Under the pieces are notes generated by a model. It saw only the letters and a list, made by a program, of their open reading frames with translations, did no database searches and was not told the origin of the DNA. A DNA stretch of 64,000 nucleotides from Psychrilyobacter piezotolerans (GTDB taxonomy: Bacteria > Fusobacteriota > Fusobacteriia > Fusobacteriales > Fusobacteriaceae): assembly GCF_003391055.1 (NCBI RefSeq), contig NZ_QUAJ01000001.1, positions 238,269-302,268 of the forward strand, written 5' to 3'. Within the stretch, counting starts at the first letter, position 1. Each line of letters begins with the position of its first letter. The translations under genes were made by a program, and so were the position numbers. This document shows, piece by piece, positions 1 to 7,966 of the stretch.

Positions 1-274
1 CTAAAGGATCTATGTGTTTTATAGGGTTTAGTGTCAAACGTCCCATGACTTTAGCTGTGGAATCTCCATTTAGATAAGCCACCACTCCATGAGCTAATTC
101 ATGCAATATGATAGATATCATGAGGACTCCTATCATAATAAGGATCGTTGGTGTTTTTATCAAACGCCCCATCAGAAATACCAACAATAAAACTGCCAAA
201 GTTCCGTAGATAACCTTGGTAGACCTGGGCATATCTCTATTTTCATATTTAAAATTTTCAAAAAAATCTCTCAT
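1..274 (-). CDS. M50-family (site-2 protease-like) membrane metalloprotease, N-terminal part
   Basis: Read from the sequence: the ATG at 274 is preceded by an AGGAGG-like SD, and the frame stays open to the window edge, so the 3' part is missing. The first 91 residues hold two hydrophobic segments (about 20-36 and 43-57). The second runs into a zinc-binding HELAH motif at residues 58-62, followed by LTLNPIKHIDP. That N-terminal HExxH with the LNPxxHxDP sequence is typical of small M50 peptidases that cut membrane substrates. The substrate cannot be inferred. It lies upstream of nothing visible here and follows the ComEC gene by 35 bases on the same strand. Confidence 0.85.
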   Translation of the reverse strand, partial: MRDFFENFKYENRDMPRSTKVIYGTLAVLLLVFLMGRLIKTPTILIMIGVLMISIILHELAHGVVAYLNGDSTAKVMGRLTLNPIKHIDPL

Positions 275-309
275 CTTACCTCCTATTTCCGTTATTATGA
301 CACAGAGAT

Positions 310-1962
310 TTACTTTCTCTCTGTGACTTTCTTTATCCTTCCTTTTTCATTTATAAAAAATTCATCTCCTACCTTTATCCTTTGCCCTTTCTCAAGTACA
401 GTAGTTTCTGCGCCGGGGTAGGCTTCCTTTAACTCATTATTTTCCATTCCATAGGAGGTCACTATATAATCTAATCTATTTATCCCGCTGTCTTTTAGCA
501 GGAGGATCTCCCTCCTCTCTGGTCTCCTATTCAAAAATAATACCTCATTGGGAGTGCTTCTATAATTCATCCATTTCAAATCTAATTTTTCTATCCTTTG
601 AGGCGGTACTAGAAATATCAACGGTATTATCCCTAAAACTATATACCAGTATTTTCTTATTTTTTCCCTTTCAAATAGGATAAATAATAATATTAGAACA
701 TATAGGAAGATATATAATAATAAAGAGATTTTAACATAAAATGCCAAAGTTAAAAAGGGAATTTTAGAAAATATATCTATTATTAAACTCAAGAGTTTAT
801 AGAGGTAATATCCAAGGGGCATCAAGATCTTCCCCAGACCTATAAAAGATAATAAAAGGGCTATAAATAAGACCTGAACTGTGACCGTGCCCAGTGGAAT
901 CACTATTAAATTTGGTATAAAAGAAAACAAGGGTAAAACTCTAAAATAATATAAAAATATCGGTATCAGGATAAGCTGGATGGAAAAGCTTAATATAAGA
1001 AAATCTATAAGTTTTATTTTTTTTAGTTTTTTAGGAATAAATCTTTTTATCTCCCCTTGGATTTTAGGGTATAAAAATAAGATTCCTGCTAAAGCCAGGT
1101 AGGACATCTGGTAGGAGATACTCCTAATGGCATAGGGGTTGATAAAACCAGAAACCATAAAAGCCAGCATCAATGCTTTCTTCATCTCCCTTTCCTCATA
1201 AAAGATCTTAGCACCTAAATATAGTACTCCCATGATATATGCCCGGAGGACAGAGGGAGTAAACCCTACCCCATAACAATAGGCCGTGAGGATGATTCCG
1301 GCCATTGCATATCTGATCTGATAGGGTAATTTTTTTAACAGAACCAGTATGGAAAATATTATTATTCCTATATGCAGCCCTGATATTACAAGGATATGGG
1401 AGGTTCCTGTATAGTTAAACTTTTCCCTGACCTCTTGAGATATCCCGTCTTTCCTGCCCAGCAGAACTGCTGCAACAAAATTTTGAAATTCATAGGGAAA
1501 GGCGGAGACTAATTTTTCTACCCTGTTATTTAAAAGATCTTTAATTGGAGTTTCTATCTTTTCATCTTTCAAAACCACCAATTCTATCCTGGCATCCTCT
1601 ATTTTATTTATTCTTCCCAGAACATTATAAGAACCATCCTCTAAAAACTTATCCAAAACAGGATAATAACTGATTTTCAAATGTTTTCCGTCGGTTTTTA
1701 TTATCTTGGCATTGTCTGAAACCACATCCATCTGAAATTCATAAGTTTTATTTACTCCAAGTTTATCCATGGTTTTCAAACTGTAATTCACATACAAAAA
1801 TATCGTTATCCCGCTTAACACCAAGGTTAAGATCCTGTCTTTTCTTTTAAAGTAAACTGCCAGGATAAACAAAAGGGAACAAAGTAATCCTTCCCTCCCT
1901 CCAAAAAGATTGACCATAGATATAAATATTGCATTTAGGAAAAATATCATATTTATATCCAT
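310..1962 (-). CDS. comEC: ComEC/Rec2-family competence membrane protein, short form
   Basis: 550 aa, start supported by a GGGAG SD. The N-terminus has hydrophobic segments, then a short soluble OB-like region (about 75-150, DUF4131 type). The competence domain follows, with FNYTGTSHILVISGLHIGI around residue 185-203 and about eight further membrane segments. In the family this protein is the inner-membrane channel for single-stranded DNA uptake. Most ComEC proteins end in a ~250-aa metallo-beta-lactamase domain. Here only ~85 residues remain after the last membrane segment. The strand DSGINRLDYIVTS aligns by eye with the usual GIxxLDxLVLTH strand, but the HxHxDH ligands are absent. Channel identity is firm; nuclease activity is unlikely. 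Confidence 0.88.
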   Translation of the reverse strand: MDINMIFFLNAIFISMVNLFGGREGLLCSLLFILAVYFKRKDRILTLVLSGITIFLYVNYSLKTMDKLGVNKTYEFQMDVVSDNAKIIKTDGKHLKISYYPVLDKFLEDGSYNVLGRINKIEDARIELVVLKDEKIETPIKDLLNNRVEKLVSAFPYEFQNFVAAVLLGRKDGISQEVREKFNYTGTSHILVISGLHIGIIIFSILVLLKKLPYQIRYAMAGIILTAYCYGVGFTPSVLRAYIMGVLYLGAKIFYEEREMKKALMLAFMVSGFINPYAIRSISYQMSYLALAGILFLYPKIQGEIKRFIPKKLKKIKLIDFLILSFSIQLILIPIFLYYFRVLPLFSFIPNLIVIPLGTVTVQVLFIALLLSFIGLGKILMPLGYYLYKLLSLIIDIFSKIPFLTLAFYVKISLLLYIFLYVLILLFILFEREKIRKYWYIVLGIIPLIFLVPPQRIEKLDLKWMNYRSTPNEVLFLNRRPERREILLLKDSGINRLDYIVTSYGMENNELKEAYPGAETTVLEKGQRIKVGDEFFINEKGRIKKVTERK

Positions 1963-2046
1963 AAGATCACTCCCTGTTCTAATATTTTACTTGATACAGC
2001 TCTAGTTATTCCCAAAGTCAGTTACCAGATGCAGTTCATTGTATAA

Positions 2047-2403
2047 TTAAAACCTTGTTTGCCGTAAACTTTCTCCATATTGATTTCTGCCAGCCTCTCC
2101 CTCATTAACCATTAAGACCAGAAACCATATCCAGCCTATCAACGGAATCAATATCACCAGCTGCATCCATCCGCTCTTTCCTATGTCATGCAGCCTTCTT
2201 ATGGTAACTGCAATTCCCGGGATAAATATAAACAATGAATATATCCCTGAAAGAACTTCATTTCCAGGGGAAATTAGTTGGTCTATTGTAAGCAATGCCA
2301 TACTTATTGCAAAATTTACCAATACAAACATCCAGTATTCCCTTCTGTCGGATCTGCCGTCAAAATCCTTCCACTGCCTCAATACTTTTAAATAATAATT
2401 CAT
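2047..2403 (-). CDS. DUF805 small inner-membrane protein
   Basis: 118 aa with a perfect GGAGGAG SD nine bases before the ATG. It has the DUF805 signature: an N-terminal WKDFDGRSDRREYW box, three or four membrane helices, and RRLHDIGKSGW between helices 2 and 3. DUF805 proteins are common integral membrane proteins of unknown function, so no role is assigned. It is monocistronic as far as can be seen: the neighbouring ComEC gene starts 84 bases downstream with its own SD. Confidence 0.85.
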   Translation of the reverse strand: MNYYLKVLRQWKDFDGRSDRREYWMFVLVNFAISMALLTIDQLISPGNEVLSGIYSLFIFIPGIAVTIRRLHDIGKSGWMQLVILIPLIGWIWFLVLMVNEGEAGRNQYGESLRQTRF

Positions 2404-2953
2404 CTGCTCTCCTCCTTTATTAGTTTTGCCTATAATTTACTAAAAATACCTTATTTTCCTTTTCACATCACCCCTATTTTTTTTAAAATTTATAAATCGA
2501 TCTTTAATAATCTATCTTTCATAGCGTTACAGAACTTTAAAAAAACTTTTACAGCTATTTCGCTGAAGTCTAATAATTTTTTTGTCACGAATAGCACGAA
2601 TCTTATAAACATTTTTTGACACAGATTTACGCAGATAAAAACTGATTTCCACAGATTAATTTACATCCTGTATTTTTTATTTCTTAATCCGTGTATGCTC
2701 TTGCATCCGCGTTCTATTTCTTCGTGATACATTTAAATTTCTTTATTAAATCATATTTAAAATTAAGTTTTCCAGTACACGTTTTTCTACGATTATCTAA
2801 ATCGAGTATAGCTAAAACTTGATTTAGAATGTCGTTTTTAATAATCCTATATTTTTAGTGTAATTCGTGACTAAGTCTTTTAATATTTTTGGATTATTTC
2901 CCTTTGCAGAGTATACTCCTATTAAAAATTAATTTTCAGGGGAGGAAAAAAAG
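2404..2953. other. Gene-free stretch with degenerate cacagat/cacgaat-type repeat
   Basis: No open frame with an SD is visible on either strand. Between about 2580 and 2735 lies a patchwork of related short words: gtcacgaatagcacgaat, then gacacagatttacgcagat, then taatccgtgtatgctcttgc, then gcgttctatttcttcgtg. Similar words recur in other gaps of this window (about 5090, 38750, 54500 and 61610). This looks like the eroded remains of a dispersed intergenic repeat. The end of the gap (2935-2953) holds the SD ggggagg of the acetyltransferase gene. Confidence 0.5.
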
Positions 2954-3481
2954 ATGTATGAAGGTAAACTGGTACGACTGAGGGAGTATCGAAAGGAAGA
3001 TATAGAAAAAGCTAAGGAGTTTTTAAATGATTTTGAGGTAAGGAAAAATTTGCAGCCTGCAATACCTTACCCGTATACATTGGAAGACGAGGAAAAGTGG
3101 TACAGCGGTATCAGTGCTGTAAAAGATACCTATACCTTTGCCTTGGAAACTCTAGAGGGCAGATATATTGGGGGATGCGGGGTAAATAGTGTCGATTGGA
3201 AAAACAGTAAGGCAGTGATCGGAATATTTATAGGAGATAAGGAATACTGGGGTAAAGGATACGGCAGTGATGCCATAAATACCCTGGTTAAATTTATATT
3301 TGAAGAGATGAATATCAACAAGATAGCACTGTGTGTCTATTCTTTCAACGAAAGAGCCATCAAATGTTATGAAAAATGCGACTTTACCAGAGAGGGGGTT
3401 TTGAGGGAAGAACTTTTCCGACAGGGCAGATATCACGATGAGATATTGATGAGTCTGCTGAGGAAAGAATATAAAAAATAA
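2954..3481 (+). CDS. GNAT-family N-acetyltransferase (RimJ/RimL-like)
   Basis: 175 aa, SD ggggagg before the ATG. It has a complete GNAT fold: the N-terminal LVRLREYRKEDIE strand and helix, the central GGCGVNSVDWKN strands, the acetyl-CoA loop GDKEYWGKGYGSDA (about residues 95-108, the Q/RxxGxG/A motif), and the C-terminal NERAIKCYEKCDFTREGVLRE motif typical of the RimJ/RimL/SpeG group. Such enzymes transfer acetyl groups from acetyl-CoA to protein N-termini, polyamines or small amines. The substrate cannot be chosen from sequence. It is the only gene on the plus strand before 6.4 kb and shares a bidirectional terminator with nagA. Confidence 0.85.
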   Translation: MYEGKLVRLREYRKEDIEKAKEFLNDFEVRKNLQPAIPYPYTLEDEEKWYSGISAVKDTYTFALETLEGRYIGGCGVNSVDWKNSKAVIGIFIGDKEYWGKGYGSDAINTLVKFIFEEMNINKIALCVYSFNERAIKCYEKCDFTREGVLREELFRQGRYHDEILMSLLRKEYKK

Positions 3482-3485
3482 AAAC

Positions 3486-3528
3486 CCTGCCTAATAATTA
3501 GAGAATTCTCCTCTAATTATTAGGCAGG
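3486..3528. terminator. Bidirectional terminator between GNAT gene and nagA
   Basis: Perfect 18-bp inverted repeat, arms 3486-3503 and 3511-3528 (cctgcctaataattagag and its complement) with a 7-base loop. Read leftward it is followed by a T-rich run (gtttttattttt), so it ends nagA well. Rightward the T-run is weaker. Confidence 0.85.
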
Positions 3529-3535
3529 TTTAGGT

Positions 3536-4681
3536 TTAATTTACACTAAATTTTGATACACCCCTTACTATTACATCTATTAATTCTATTTTTTCATCTA
3601 AGATAACCAGGTCTGCTGTATATCCAGCAGCTATCCTTCCATACCTGTTGTCTATATTCACTGCTTTGGCCGGATATAAAGATGCCATCCTCAGAGCTTC
3701 TTCTAAAGATACTCCTACATGTTCTACTAAATTCCTGACTCCCTGATCCATGGTCAATACCGACCCGGCTAAATTTCCCTCTTCATTTCGGAGCTGACCA
3801 TCTTTATGAAAACACCTCTTACCCTCAAACATAAATTCAGGCATATCGGTCCCTGCAGGGGACGCTGCATCTGTAACAAGATATAATCTTTCTCCCAGCA
3901 ATTCTTTGGCAATTCTCACACTGGCATAATGACAATGGAACCCATCTACTATTATTCCTGCTTTTATATCTTTAGAGTCGAATACAGCTCCTACAACCCC
4001 AGGCTCTCTGTGGGTGAACGGACTCATAGCATTATATAGGTGGGTTGCCAATGTTATCCCATAAGGTTTCTTTTCCATTATCTCTTCATAGGTAGCGTTG
4101 GTGTGTCCAAGGGCCACATTTACTCCCCCTTCTCTCAGGGTTTTTATATGCTCAGGTTTGGCATTTTCAGGTGCCAGAGTAAGGATAGTTGTTTTTGACT
4201 TGGATATTTTCCCGATAATTTCATCCGATAAGACCCTTATCAGATCCTCCCTATGAGTTCCTTTTTTATCCACAGATATATATGGCCCCTCTATATGAAG
4301 TCCCAAAACTCCTAAACTTTCCAAATCCTCTATCTCTTCCATTACCTGAAGAGCACTCTCGATCTTATGGTCTGCACAGGTAATAAGGGTAGGAGTATAT
4401 AGAGTACAGCCATATCTTATATTAGTTTCATTCATAACTTTAAAAGTATTTACAGATACATCCTCATTTAATAAGACTCCTCCGCAGCCGTTGAGCTGTA
4501 AATCTATAAATGCCGGTGCTATAAGATTACCATCTATATCTTTTTTTTCTATATTGGGATATAAAGTGTCTAAATCCTCTGATTTTACTATCTCTTTTAT
4601 TTTTTTTCCATCTATGACAAGGGTTCTGTTAAAGATGGTTTTTTCACCGGTAAATATTCTGCCGTTTATCAATGCGTACAT
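3536..4681 (-). CDS. nagA: N-acetylglucosamine-6-phosphate deacetylase
   Basis: Removes acetate from N-acetylglucosamine-6-phosphate to give glucosamine-6-phosphate, the substrate of NagB. Amidohydrolase signatures in order: the N-terminal strand domain ALINGRIFTGE, PAFIDLQLNGCGG (the family's pGfID.HxHG site in its NagA form), LHIEGPYIS with the metal-binding Glu, ALGHTNATYEE, ATHLYNAMSPFTHREPG, GFHCHYAS and LVTDAASPAG. I place the start at the second ATG (4681, 381 aa). The SD aaggag directly abuts the first ATG at 4690 but lies nine bases from the second. It probably works with nagB upstream, although 560 bases of repeat-bearing DNA separate them. Confidence 0.95.
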   Translation of the reverse strand: MYALINGRIFTGEKTIFNRTLVIDGKKIKEIVKSEDLDTLYPNIEKKDIDGNLIAPAFIDLQLNGCGGVLLNEDVSVNTFKVMNETNIRYGCTLYTPTLITCADHKIESALQVMEEIEDLESLGVLGLHIEGPYISVDKKGTHREDLIRVLSDEIIGKISKSKTTILTLAPENAKPEHIKTLREGGVNVALGHTNATYEEIMEKKPYGITLATHLYNAMSPFTHREPGVVGAVFDSKDIKAGIIVDGFHCHYASVRIAKELLGERLYLVTDAASPAGTDMPEFMFEGKRCFHKDGQLRNEEGNLAGSVLTMDQGVRNLVEHVGVSLEEALRMASLYPAKAVNIDNRYGRIAAGYTADLVILDEKIELIDVIVRGVSKFSVN

Positions 4682-5243
4682 ACATTTCATCTCCTTTTAA
4701 AACTTTGACACAGATCTCACTATGCCCATCAGGTATCCCACTAAACCATCTCTCGCCTAACTCTTTCCTTGTTGTCGTTTTCGCGAGGTCACGAATATAA
4801 AAAAATTCTTATAGTTAAAAAGAATTTCTTTAATGTGAAATCAGAGAAAACTATAGCTCGATCTTTTAGCTTTGGTTTCTCTAAAACTAGATTCATATTT
4901 AAAATTTATTCTAAAGTTAGAATTAATTTTGATATTCATGAAATCTCCATAAAAAGGAGGAGTCTAAACTTCCGGCACTTTTTGGATACTTATTTCTTGC
5001 TCGCATTTTTATTTTTTTCTAATGTTATTAGAGAAAATAAAATAATCGCGATATCTAAAGTATCCCAGTTAAGGGTGGAATCCTTAGGTCTTTTTTGTCG
5101 CAGATCTCACAGATTTCATAAACTAAAGTCTTTCAATTCTTCCTTTTGACATTTAGAAATGATTTTTATTTCTAATAATCGTCACCTCGAAGCGAGGAAG
5201 ATGTCCAACAGGACAAAAGGAGTGATCTCTGTCAAATATAATC
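4682..5243. other. Gene-free stretch between nagB and nagA: repeats and small hairpins
   Basis: An open frame can be drawn at 4769-5149 but has no SD, and its first third is repeat sequence, so I do not call it a gene. The stretch contains a partial repeat copy at 4758-4854 (listed separately), cacagat-type words at about 4705 and 5095-5120, and two small perfect hairpins side by side: cctcg-aag-cgagg (5185-5197) and tgtcc-aaca-ggaca (5202-5215). These could act as an attenuator or mRNA processing site between nagB and nagA, but there is no clear T-run. Confidence 0.45.
4758..4854 (+). repeat. Dispersed repeat A, partial copy
   Basis: These 97 bases (starting taactctttccttgttg, ending gagaaaactat) match the reverse complement of 40742-40838 with essentially one mismatch by eye. 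Weaker similarity continues to about 4880 (ctttggtttct in both). Translated on this strand the repeat gives HEYKKILIVKKNFFNVKSEK, a string I recall from spurious hypothetical proteins in fusobacterial genomes. Confidence 0.9.
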
Positions 5244-6071
5244 CTATCTTCCCCTATTGTATAAATCTGCAATTAATTTTTCCGAATCTAAGTTTGCACT
5301 TTCTATATCTTTAAAATATCTATAAGTTCCTACTTTTAATTCTACTGTAGCCTCTTCATCCGACACTATGATGCCTTTTTTATGCATTTGAAGAGCTGAG
5401 ATTGTCCACATATGATTGATTCCCTCTTCTACAGCCTGACGAAGTGCTCTGGCCTTATTATGTCCATTTACCATGATCAACACTTCCTTAGCATCTAGTA
5501 TAGTCCCTACCCCTACAGTCAGCGAAAGCTTTGGAACCTTATTTATATCGCCGTCAAAGAATCTTGAGTTAGCTATGATAGTATCAGCAGTTAATTCCTT
5601 ATCTCTTGTCCTGGAAGTAAGTGATGATCCCGGTTCATTAAATGCAATATGACCATCTGGACCAATTCCCCCTAAAAATAGATCTACTCCCCCTACAGTT
5701 TTCATCTTTTCTTCAAATCTTGCACACTCAGCTTTATAATCTGCAGCCATCCCGTCTAAAATATTGATATTTTCTTCCTTTATATCTATATGATTAAAAA
5801 AATTCTCATACATAAAGTAATGATAACTCTGCGGGTTATCCCTGTCTAAACCTACATATTCATCCATATTAAATGTCACTATATTCTCAAAGCTGATTAT
5901 TCCATCCTTATTAAACTGAATAAGTCTTTTATACATTCCTAAAGGTGTCGATCCTGTGGGTAATCCCAATACAAAGGGGGTTCTTGCAGTAGGTTTTGCC
6001 TCCAATATTTTGTTTGCTACATAACAGGCTGCCCAGTCACCAATATTTTTTTCAGTAATAACAACTCTCAT
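5244..6071 (-). CDS. nagB: Glucosamine-6-phosphate deaminase
   Basis: 275 aa, close to the ~266 aa of the E. coli enzyme. It converts glucosamine-6-phosphate to fructose-6-phosphate and ammonia, feeding amino sugars into glycolysis. Family motifs: [13 protein letters not shown] near residue 39 (sugar-phosphate loop), FNMDEYVGL (catalytic Asp near residue 72), [20 protein letters not shown] with the catalytic His, and [20 protein letters not shown]. Start supported by the SD ttggagg before MRVVITEKN. It has its own near-consensus promoter at 6109-6137 and is divergent from nagE. Confidence 0.96.
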   Translation of the reverse strand: MRVVITEKNIGDWAACYVANKILEAKPTARTPFVLGLPTGSTPLGMYKRLIQFNKDGIISFENIVTFNMDEYVGLDRDNPQSYHYFMYENFFNHIDIKEENINILDGMAADYKAECARFEEKMKTVGGVDLFLGGIGPDGHIAFNEPGSSLTSRTRDKELTADTIIANSRFFDGDINKVPKLSLTVGVGTILDAKEVLIMVNGHNKARALRQAVEEGINHMWTISALQMHKKGIIVSDEEATVELKVGTYRYFKDIESANLDSEKLIADLYNRGR

Positions 6072-6108
6072 AGTCCTTCCTCCAATTTATATTTTTTTAT
6101 TTATCAAA

Positions 6109-6137
6109 ATTATAGTTTCATTTTTGACTATTGTCAA
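6109..6137 (-). promoter_or_regulatory. Consensus sigma-70 promoter of nagB, with overlapping inverted repeat
   Basis: On the minus strand: -35 TTGACA (6137-6132), 17-base spacer, -10 TATAAT (6114-6109), a perfect consensus pair about 38 bases before nagB. The -35 lies in an inverted repeat, ttgac-tatt-gtcaa (6124-6137), a possible operator. Confidence 0.8.
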
Positions 6138-6195
6138 TCTTTTTGAATAAAAAACACAATCTTTATTTTAAAAATGAATTTTTTTTACAAAATCC

Positions 6196-6268
6196 TTGAT
6201 TTTTGATATACTTATATTGTATTATATTTTTAGAGAGTGTTTTTTAATAATATATACTGTATTATATT
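6196..6268 (+). promoter_or_regulatory. Putative nagE promoter with two 16-base direct repeats 40 bp apart
   Basis: A likely promoter is TTGATT (6196-6201) and TATTAT (6220-6225) with an 18-base spacer. Overlapping it is tatattgtattatatt (6213-6228), repeated as tatactgtattatatt at 6253-6268, with starts exactly 40 bases apart. Two near-identical boxes four helical turns apart between divergent nag genes suggest binding sites for one regulator. No nag regulator gene (NagC or a GntR family NagR) lies in the window. The rest of the 6072-6413 gap is AT-rich with nothing else recognisable. Confidence 0.45.
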
Positions 6269-6413
6269 AAATCAATTTTTATACTTTTTTAAAAAAACAT
6301 GAATTAAGAAAACTTTAGTAGGATATTTAGACCCTGTTAGGTATCTTAATTTAAGGAATAAATTTTAAATCATATAAAAATTGTATAACTACTTAATTTT
6401 AAGGAGGAAAAAT

Positions 6414-7850
6414 ATGTTTAAGTATTTACAAAAGATTGGTAAGGCATTGATGGTTCCTGTAGCTGTACTTCCAGCAGCAGCAATATTAATGGGTATTGGA
6501 TATTGGATCGATCCCACCGGATGGGGAGCAAACAGTCAGGTAGCAGCACTTTTAATCACAGCTGGTAAATCTCTTATAGGTAGTATGGGAATTTTATTTG
6601 CTGTAGGTGTCGCTTTTGGAATGTCTAAGGACCAGCATGGCTCTGCTGCACTAACTGGTTTGGTCGGGTTTTTAGTTTTAACTACCCTGCTCAGCCCCGG
6701 AGCTGTAGCTGCATTAAAAGGCATAAAAGTTGCCGATGTTCCTGCTGCTTTTGGCAAGATCGACAATGGTAACCAGTTTATTGGTATCTTAGTGGGGGTT
6801 ATCTCATCTGCATTATATAACAAATTTAGTAAGGTGGAACTGCATAAAGCATTATCTTTCTTCTCAGGTAAAAGATTAGTTCCGATTATAACTGCTGCTA
6901 CAATGATCCCCATTTCATTTATATTGATGTTTCTTTGGCCGGTAGTCTATAATGGATTAGTTACATTCGGTACTTCTATTGTTGATTTGGGACCATTGGG
7001 GGCAGGGATCTATGGATTCTTCAATAGATTATTGATCCCTGTTGGATTACATCATGCTTTAAACTCTGTATTCTGGTTTGGCGCAGCAGGGATCAATGAC
7101 CTTGGAAACTTCTGGGCTGGAACAGGAACTAAGGGGATTACAGGTATGTATATGGCCGGATTTTTCCCAATCATGATGTTTGGATTAGTTGGAGCCGCTG
7201 CTGCTTTTGTTAAAACTTCTAAACCAGAAAATAAAAATAAAGTTGCTTCTATCATGATTGCTGCCGGATTTGCAACATTCTTTACCGGTGTTACAGAGCC
7301 ATTGGAATTTGCATTCATGTTCTTAGCTCCTGGATTATATTTAATACATGCACTTCTTACCGGTGTTTCTTTATTCATTGCAGCTACTATGCACTGGACC
7401 GCTGGATTTGGATTCTCAGCCGGGTTAGTTGACTTTATCCTGTCTTCAAGATTACCCCTGGCTGATAAGCCGTATATGTTAATAGTTCAAGGGCTGGTAT
7501 TTATGGCTATCTATTATCTTGTATTTACATTTGCTATCACAAAATGGAACTTAAAAACTCCAGGGAGAGAAGAGATCGAAGGGGATACTGAAGAATTCGA
7601 AGCTCCTACAACTCATACTGCAACAGCTAAGTTAATCTTGGAATATGTCGGTGGAACGGAGAATCTCATGGAAGTAGACAGTTGTGCTACCAGACTCAGA
7701 TTGGAAGTTAAAGATCAAGGATTAGTTCAGGATGCTAAGATTAAGAAGATCACTTCTGGTGTATTAAAACCAGGAAAAACATCTGTTCAAATTATTGTCG
7801 GGCCGCATGTGGAATTTGTAGCTGCGGAATTAAAAAAATTAGTAAAATAA
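6414..7850 (+). CDS. nagE: PTS N-acetylglucosamine-type transporter, EIICB
   Basis: Imports N-acetylglucosamine (or glucosamine) and phosphorylates it using phosphate from the PTS. 478 aa from the ATG at 6414, which has the SD aaggagg; an upstream in-frame ATG at 6381 lacks one and would add a non-conserved leader. The N-terminus MFKYLQKIGKALMVPVAVLP is typical EIIC (glucose/GlcNAc superfamily), followed by about ten membrane segments with FVGVTEPLEFAFMF-like FTGVTEPLEFAF near residue 290. A linker then leads to an EIIB domain with the phosphoryl-accepting Cys424 in VDSCATRLR. There is no EIIA domain, so a separate EIIA (Crr-like) must supply it. The nagA/nagB context supports GlcNAc over glucose. 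Confidence 0.93.
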   Translation: MFKYLQKIGKALMVPVAVLPAAAILMGIGYWIDPTGWGANSQVAALLITAGKSLIGSMGILFAVGVAFGMSKDQHGSAALTGLVGFLVLTTLLSPGAVAALKGIKVADVPAAFGKIDNGNQFIGILVGVISSALYNKFSKVELHKALSFFSGKRLVPIITAATMIPISFILMFLWPVVYNGLVTFGTSIVDLGPLGAGIYGFFNRLLIPVGLHHALNSVFWFGAAGINDLGNFWAGTGTKGITGMYMAGFFPIMMFGLVGAAAAFVKTSKPENKNKVASIMIAAGFATFFTGVTEPLEFAFMFLAPGLYLIHALLTGVSLFIAATMHWTAGFGFSAGLVDFILSSRLPLADKPYMLIVQGLVFMAIYYLVFTFAITKWNLKTPGREEIEGDTEEFEAPTTHTATAKLILEYVGGTENLMEVDSCATRLRLEVKDQGLVQDAKIKKITSGVLKPGKTSVQIIVGPHVEFVAAELKKLVK

Positions 7851-7861
7851 GATAAAAAAAT

Positions 7862-7893
7862 AGGGTTAACCATTTGGTTGACCTTATTTTTTT
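7862..7893 (+). terminator. Terminator of nagE
   Basis: Ten-pair stem, arms 7862-7871 (agggttaacc) and 7876-7885 (ggttgacctt), loop attt, followed by a T-run at 7887-7893. Confidence 0.8.
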
Positions 7894-7921
7894 ATCCCCT
7901 ATTATTTTCAAAAGGAAGTAA

Positions 7922-7958
7922 AATAAAAAAAAGGAACTAATCACATGATTAATCCCTT
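7922..7958 (-). terminator. Terminator of gltX
   Basis: Read leftward: aagggattaatca paired with tgattagttcctt (7931-7958, thirteen pairs including two G-U), then eight T at 7930-7922. It lies nine bases after the gltX stop. Confidence 0.8.
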
Positions 7959-7966
7959 TTTTATAT

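Noticed and set aside
299..325. Terminator at the comEC stop
   Set aside because: cacagaga / tctctgtg forms a short hairpin across the stop codon, but no T-run follows on the minus strand and the next gene is 35 bases on.
4769..5149. 126-aa open frame between nagB and nagA
   Set aside because: No SD, and its first third is the dispersed repeat A, which also occurs at 40742-40838. Composition is not protein-like. Treated as repeat-derived.
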